7,712 nt of DNA from Streptococcus oralis (GTDB lineage Bacteria; Bacillota; Bacilli; Lactobacillales; Streptococcaceae), in contig CAJPKC010000051.1 of assembly GCA_905370255.1 (NCBI GenBank), forward strand, positions 1 to 7,712, in the 5' to 3' direction. Shown piece by piece: positions 5,479-7,712 of the stretch; positions within the stretch are counted from its first letter, which is position 1; each line of letters begins with the position of its first letter. A program made the translations under genes and the position numbers. The notes beneath the pieces were generated by a model that made no database searches, had not been told where the DNA came from, and saw nothing but the letters and a program-made list of their open reading frames with translations.

Positions 5479-5997
5479 TTAGTCACCTTTTAGCTGTACC
5501 TGTGTATGTGCTATAAGGTCACCTAGATGTCGCTTATCCTTCCTGAAAACCATCATTACAAGTAGGGCAACTGCGAGGAGAGTAGCTAAAAACGAGAGGA
5601 TAAAAGATAAGAAATCAAACTCACTATAGAAACCATGTATCGTGCCCATATGACCTATTTGCCAAGGTAAAAATTTAATGGTGTTTCTAATCAAGCTAGC
5701 TTGCACTGTTTTTTTCTTGTAAACCAATTGAAGTCCAGCTTTCGCCTTCCCAAAACTGCCATTATTTGTATAATCTAAGAATGTAAAAAGTAGAGTGATT
5801 GGCAAAACAGAGGTAAAAAATGCAAGACACTGCGACTGAATTTCTGTAAACTCTGGGATACCATTAAAAAAAATAATGTAAAAAAGCATAGAACCTAAAA
5901 ACAGAAGCGCTAAATAAGCTAGAATGAAAAGATAATCGAATAGAAATTCTATCATTCTTTTCTTCAACGACATAGGATTGATTGCTAACATCTTCAT
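5479..5997 (-). CDS. RDD-family integral membrane protein
   Basis: This encodes a 172-aa protein if it starts at ATG 5997, where AGGAGG (6006-6011) is 8 nt upstream. The ATG at 6018 lies beyond that ribosome site and is rejected. Hydrophobic spans are seen at ~17-44, 54-75 and 127-151. RDD-type landmarks include Arg14 and Asp21 in the first span region (KKRMIEFLFDY), the loop DYTNNGSFGKAKAGLQLV (75-92), which matches the usual S.GK...GL.VV block, and the C-terminal RHLGDLIAHTQV (156-167), which matches R.L.D.....T.V. RDD proteins are poorly characterised; some have been linked to ion or solute transport, so no substrate can be assigned. The stop is followed by a terminator. The gene lies 62 bp after the glycosidase stop, with no terminator between them, so it may be read from its own weak promoter and from upstream. 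Confidence 0.88.
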   Translation of the reverse strand: MKMLAINPMSLKKRMIEFLFDYLFILAYLALLFLGSMLFYIIFFNGIPEFTEIQSQCLAFFTSVLPITLLFTFLDYTNNGSFGKAKAGLQLVYKKKTVQASLIRNTIKFLPWQIGHMGTIHGFYSEFDFLSFILSFLATLLAVALLVMMVFRKDKRHLGDLIAHTQVQLKGD

Positions 5998-6005
5998 CAC
6001 CGTCT

Positions 6006-6011
6006 CCTCCT
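6006..6011 (-). promoter_or_regulatory. Consensus ribosome binding site deciding the RDD start
   Basis: AGGAGG on the minus strand, 8 nt before ATG 5997, matches the full Shine-Dalgarno core. It shows that the true start is 5997 and not the upstream in-frame ATG at 6018. Confidence 0.75.
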
Positions 6012-6026
6012 TTATCATTTGCTACT

Positions 6027-6055
6027 ATTATACTATACTGACAACCATAAACCAA
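6027..6055 (-). promoter_or_regulatory. Probable promoter of the RDD gene
   Basis: On the minus strand, a perfect TATAAT (6027-6032) lies 17 bp from TTGGTT (6050-6055), which matches only the TTG part of the -35 consensus. It fills the short gap between the glycosidase stop and the RDD ribosome site. The spacing is ideal but the -35 is weak. Confidence 0.55.
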
Positions 6056-6059
6056 CCAT

Positions 6060-7712
6060 TTATAAAAATGAAATGCTAATTTCTCTATAGATAACAAAGC
6101 CATTTGGCTGAATGATCAATCGATCATCGGAAATGCTTCCAAGACTGATCAGATCTGCCTGTCCGCTTTCTAGGATAAAGTCTTTCTTTGAGTGGTTAAA
6201 GTAGGCTTTGAGCATGTTACCTTCATGCCACCATTCCACTGCTACTACATCTAGCTCCACTTCTTCCAGACTCACTTTACCATACTGAATCATGCCCGCT
6301 ACTTCTTTTCGGAGCTGGATCAATTCCTTCATAAAGTTTAGCATGTCATTATCAGCTGCCACGCGCTCCCATGGCATGACACGGCGGCAATCAGGGTCTG
6401 GACCACCGATGAGGGCTAGCTCCGTTCCATAATAAATACATGGCGTACCCCGTTGCAGATAAAGGAAGGCGAGAGCAGACTTGACAGACTGGAGATCTCC
6501 TTTTGCCGTCGTCAAGATGCGCTCTGTATCATGCGAGTCCAAGAGGTTAAACATAACCTCAGAAATCTGCTGCCTGTAGTACATAGACTGGCTATTGATC
6601 TCCCAAATGAAGCGTTGGGTCTCCTTATGCCCCCGCAGGAAATAATCCTTGATACTTTCAGAGAGGGGATAGTTCATCACCGCATGGAACTCATCGCCCT
6701 TGAGCCAAGGTTGGGACGAATGCCAGATTTCCCCGAGGATATAGAGATCCGGCTTCTTGGCCAAGACCGCCTTACGGAAATCCCGCCAGAATTGATGGTC
6801 GATCTCATTGGCCACATCCAGTCGCCAAGCATCGATATCAAACTCTTCAATCCAGTAAGTCGCCACCTTCAAGAGATAGGCCTTCACCTCAGGATTAGCC
6901 GTATTGAGCTTAGGCATAAAGCCCGCAAAGGCAAAAGCATGGTAAGATAAGTCGCGACTATTCCACAGATTTTCTGAGGAGACAGGGAACTCTTTAATAT
7001 GGAACCAGTCCTTGTAAATCGAATCTTCCCCGTATTTGACCACATCCTGCCATTGGGGTGAATCATAACCAATATGGTTAAAGACGGCATCCAGCATAAT
7101 CTTCATCCCACGCACATGGGCCTCTTTCACTAACTGGCGGAAGGTCTCCTTATCTCCAAAATGTCGATCAATTTCAAAATAGTCAATGGTATCGTACTTG
7201 TGGTTACTCGGAGATTCAAAAATCGGGCAAAGGTAGAGCCCTGTAATCCCTAACTCCTGCAAGTAATCTAGATGATCGATGATCCCTTGTAAATCTCCAC
7301 CAAAGAAATCCAATACTTGAGGAGCAATAGAGGCATCCCAAGGACGAACACCTTCTGGTGAAATGGCTGGATTCCCATTGGCAAAGCGCTCAGGAAAGAT
7401 TTGGTACCAAACCGTCTGCGCCACCCAATCTGGAACAGCACACCCATCAATCTCATGGATAAAGGGAAGCTTAAAGCCATTCATGACGAAGTCCAGGTTC
7501 TCCTTGGTGTAGGCTGCCACACCCCGATCTCCATACAAGATTTTTTCTTCCGCTGTGTCCTCTAATTCAAAGAGATACTGGATACGTGCATGGCCAACTG
7601 ATACCGACACCTGCCAATAATCAAACAAATCATCTGAGGTCACCTTTTCCATTTCCTTGGTTGCCTCATATAGATCTTCTATAAAAATAAAAGGATCCCC
7701 ATAGTGCAATAC
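6060..7712 (-). CDS. GH13_20-type alpha-glucosidase (neopullulanase/cyclomaltodextrinase-like), 5' end outside window
   Basis: The frame is open to the right edge, so the true start is missing. About 550 residues are present of the ~580 usual for the family. Numbering is from the codon at 7709. Residues 1-90 look like the N-terminal beta domain of this subfamily. The catalytic barrel follows with all the GH13 regions: DAVFNH (207-212); MPKLN (265-269), the subfamily's typical fifth motif; WRLDVANE with nucleophile Asp298; GEIWH with acid/base Glu327; and SHDTER with Asp394. A short beta domain ends the protein. No signal peptide can be judged because the start is absent, but enzymes of this type are usually cytoplasmic and hydrolyse cyclodextrins, pullulan or maltodextrins taken up by the cell. 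Exact specificity cannot be read from sequence. GC content appears higher than in the genes to the left, consistent with a core gene beside accessory DNA. Confidence 0.93.
   Translation of the reverse strand, partial: VLHYGDPFIFIEDLYEATKEMEKVTSDDLFDYWQVSVSVGHARIQYLFELEDTAEEKILYGDRGVAAYTKENLDFVMNGFKLPFIHEIDGCAVPDWVAQTVWYQIFPERFANGNPAISPEGVRPWDASIAPQVLDFFGGDLQGIIDHLDYLQELGITGLYLCPIFESPSNHKYDTIDYFEIDRHFGDKETFRQLVKEAHVRGMKIMLDAVFNHIGYDSPQWQDVVKYGEDSIYKDWFHIKEFPVSSENLWNSRDLSYHAFAFAGFMPKLNTANPEVKAYLLKVATYWIEEFDIDAWRLDVANEIDHQFWRDFRKAVLAKKPDLYILGEIWHSSQPWLKGDEFHAVMNYPLSESIKDYFLRGHKETQRFIWEINSQSMYYRQQISEVMFNLLDSHDTERILTTAKGDLQSVKSALAFLYLQRGTPCIYYGTELALIGGPDPDCRRVMPWERVAADNDMLNFMKELIQLRKEVAGMIQYGKVSLEEVELDVVAVEWWHEGNMLKAYFNHSKKDFILESGQADLISLGSISDDRLIIQPNGFVIYREISISFL

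Noticed and set aside
5998..6018. Upstream ATG at 6018 as the start of the RDD protein
   Set aside because: The consensus AGGAGG at 6006-6011 falls after it and is correctly spaced for the ATG at 5997.
6453..6950. Plus-strand open frame of 165 codons inside the glycosidase gene
   Set aside because: The opposite strand carries the GH13 catalytic motifs in frame; this is a codon-bias shadow.
7707..7709. TTG at the right edge as the start of the glycosidase
   Set aside because: The frame remains open to the last base, no ribosome site can be seen, and the family's N-terminal domain would be truncated; the true start lies outside.

Overview
The window looks like chromosomal DNA of a low-GC Firmicute, most probably a Streptococcus of the mitis/pneumoniae type. 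The signs are AT-rich non-coding DNA, strong AGGAG-type ribosome binding sites, sigma-A promoters, a compact U-tract terminator, and protein families common in streptococci (a DUF4300 lipoprotein, an RDD membrane protein, a cytoplasmic GH13 neopullulanase-type enzyme). The genus is inferred from recall, not from a search. No rRNA, tRNA, CRISPR, insertion sequence or riboswitch was seen.

Layout. Nearly everything lies on the minus strand. At the right edge (6060-7712) is a GH13_20-type alpha-glucosidase gene whose start lies outside the window. It has visibly higher GC than the rest and looks like a core maltodextrin gene. Next (5479-5997) is an RDD-family membrane protein with its own promoter and a terminator. 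A near-consensus promoter (5354-5382) then drives a tight minus-strand operon: DUF4300 lipoprotein (4418-5302), 60-aa single-span membrane protein (4222-4404), 103-aa helical protein (3906-4217) and a 268-aa two-part protein with DUF4259-like and Imm26-like features (3051-3857). A lone plus-strand gene (2001-3020) encodes a four-helix membrane protein with an extracytoplasmic domain. It is divergent from a second minus-strand cluster: a DUF1877/YfbM protein (1376-1882), a 134-aa unknown (923-1327), a decayed C-terminal fragment of a second DUF1877 gene (824-886) and a CbrC/UPF0167 protein (1-790). The CbrC gene runs off the left edge with no stop codon in the window.

How the genes may work together. 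The right part is ordinary alpha-glucan metabolism plus a membrane protein. The left 5.3 kb is accessory in character: small orphan families, one of them tied to colicin tolerance in E. coli (CbrC), one resembling immunity proteins (Imm26-like) and one present as an intact copy plus a relic. The best single hypothesis is a slowly decaying array of orphan immunity or stress proteins next to a lipoprotein operon of unknown role. This is inference from family flavour and gene arrangement; no toxin or secretion gene is visible. The observations most worth following are the DUF1877 relic, the possible Cys/His hydrolase site in the DUF4300 lipoprotein, its coupled operon, and the inverted repeat flanking the promoter at 1924-1962.
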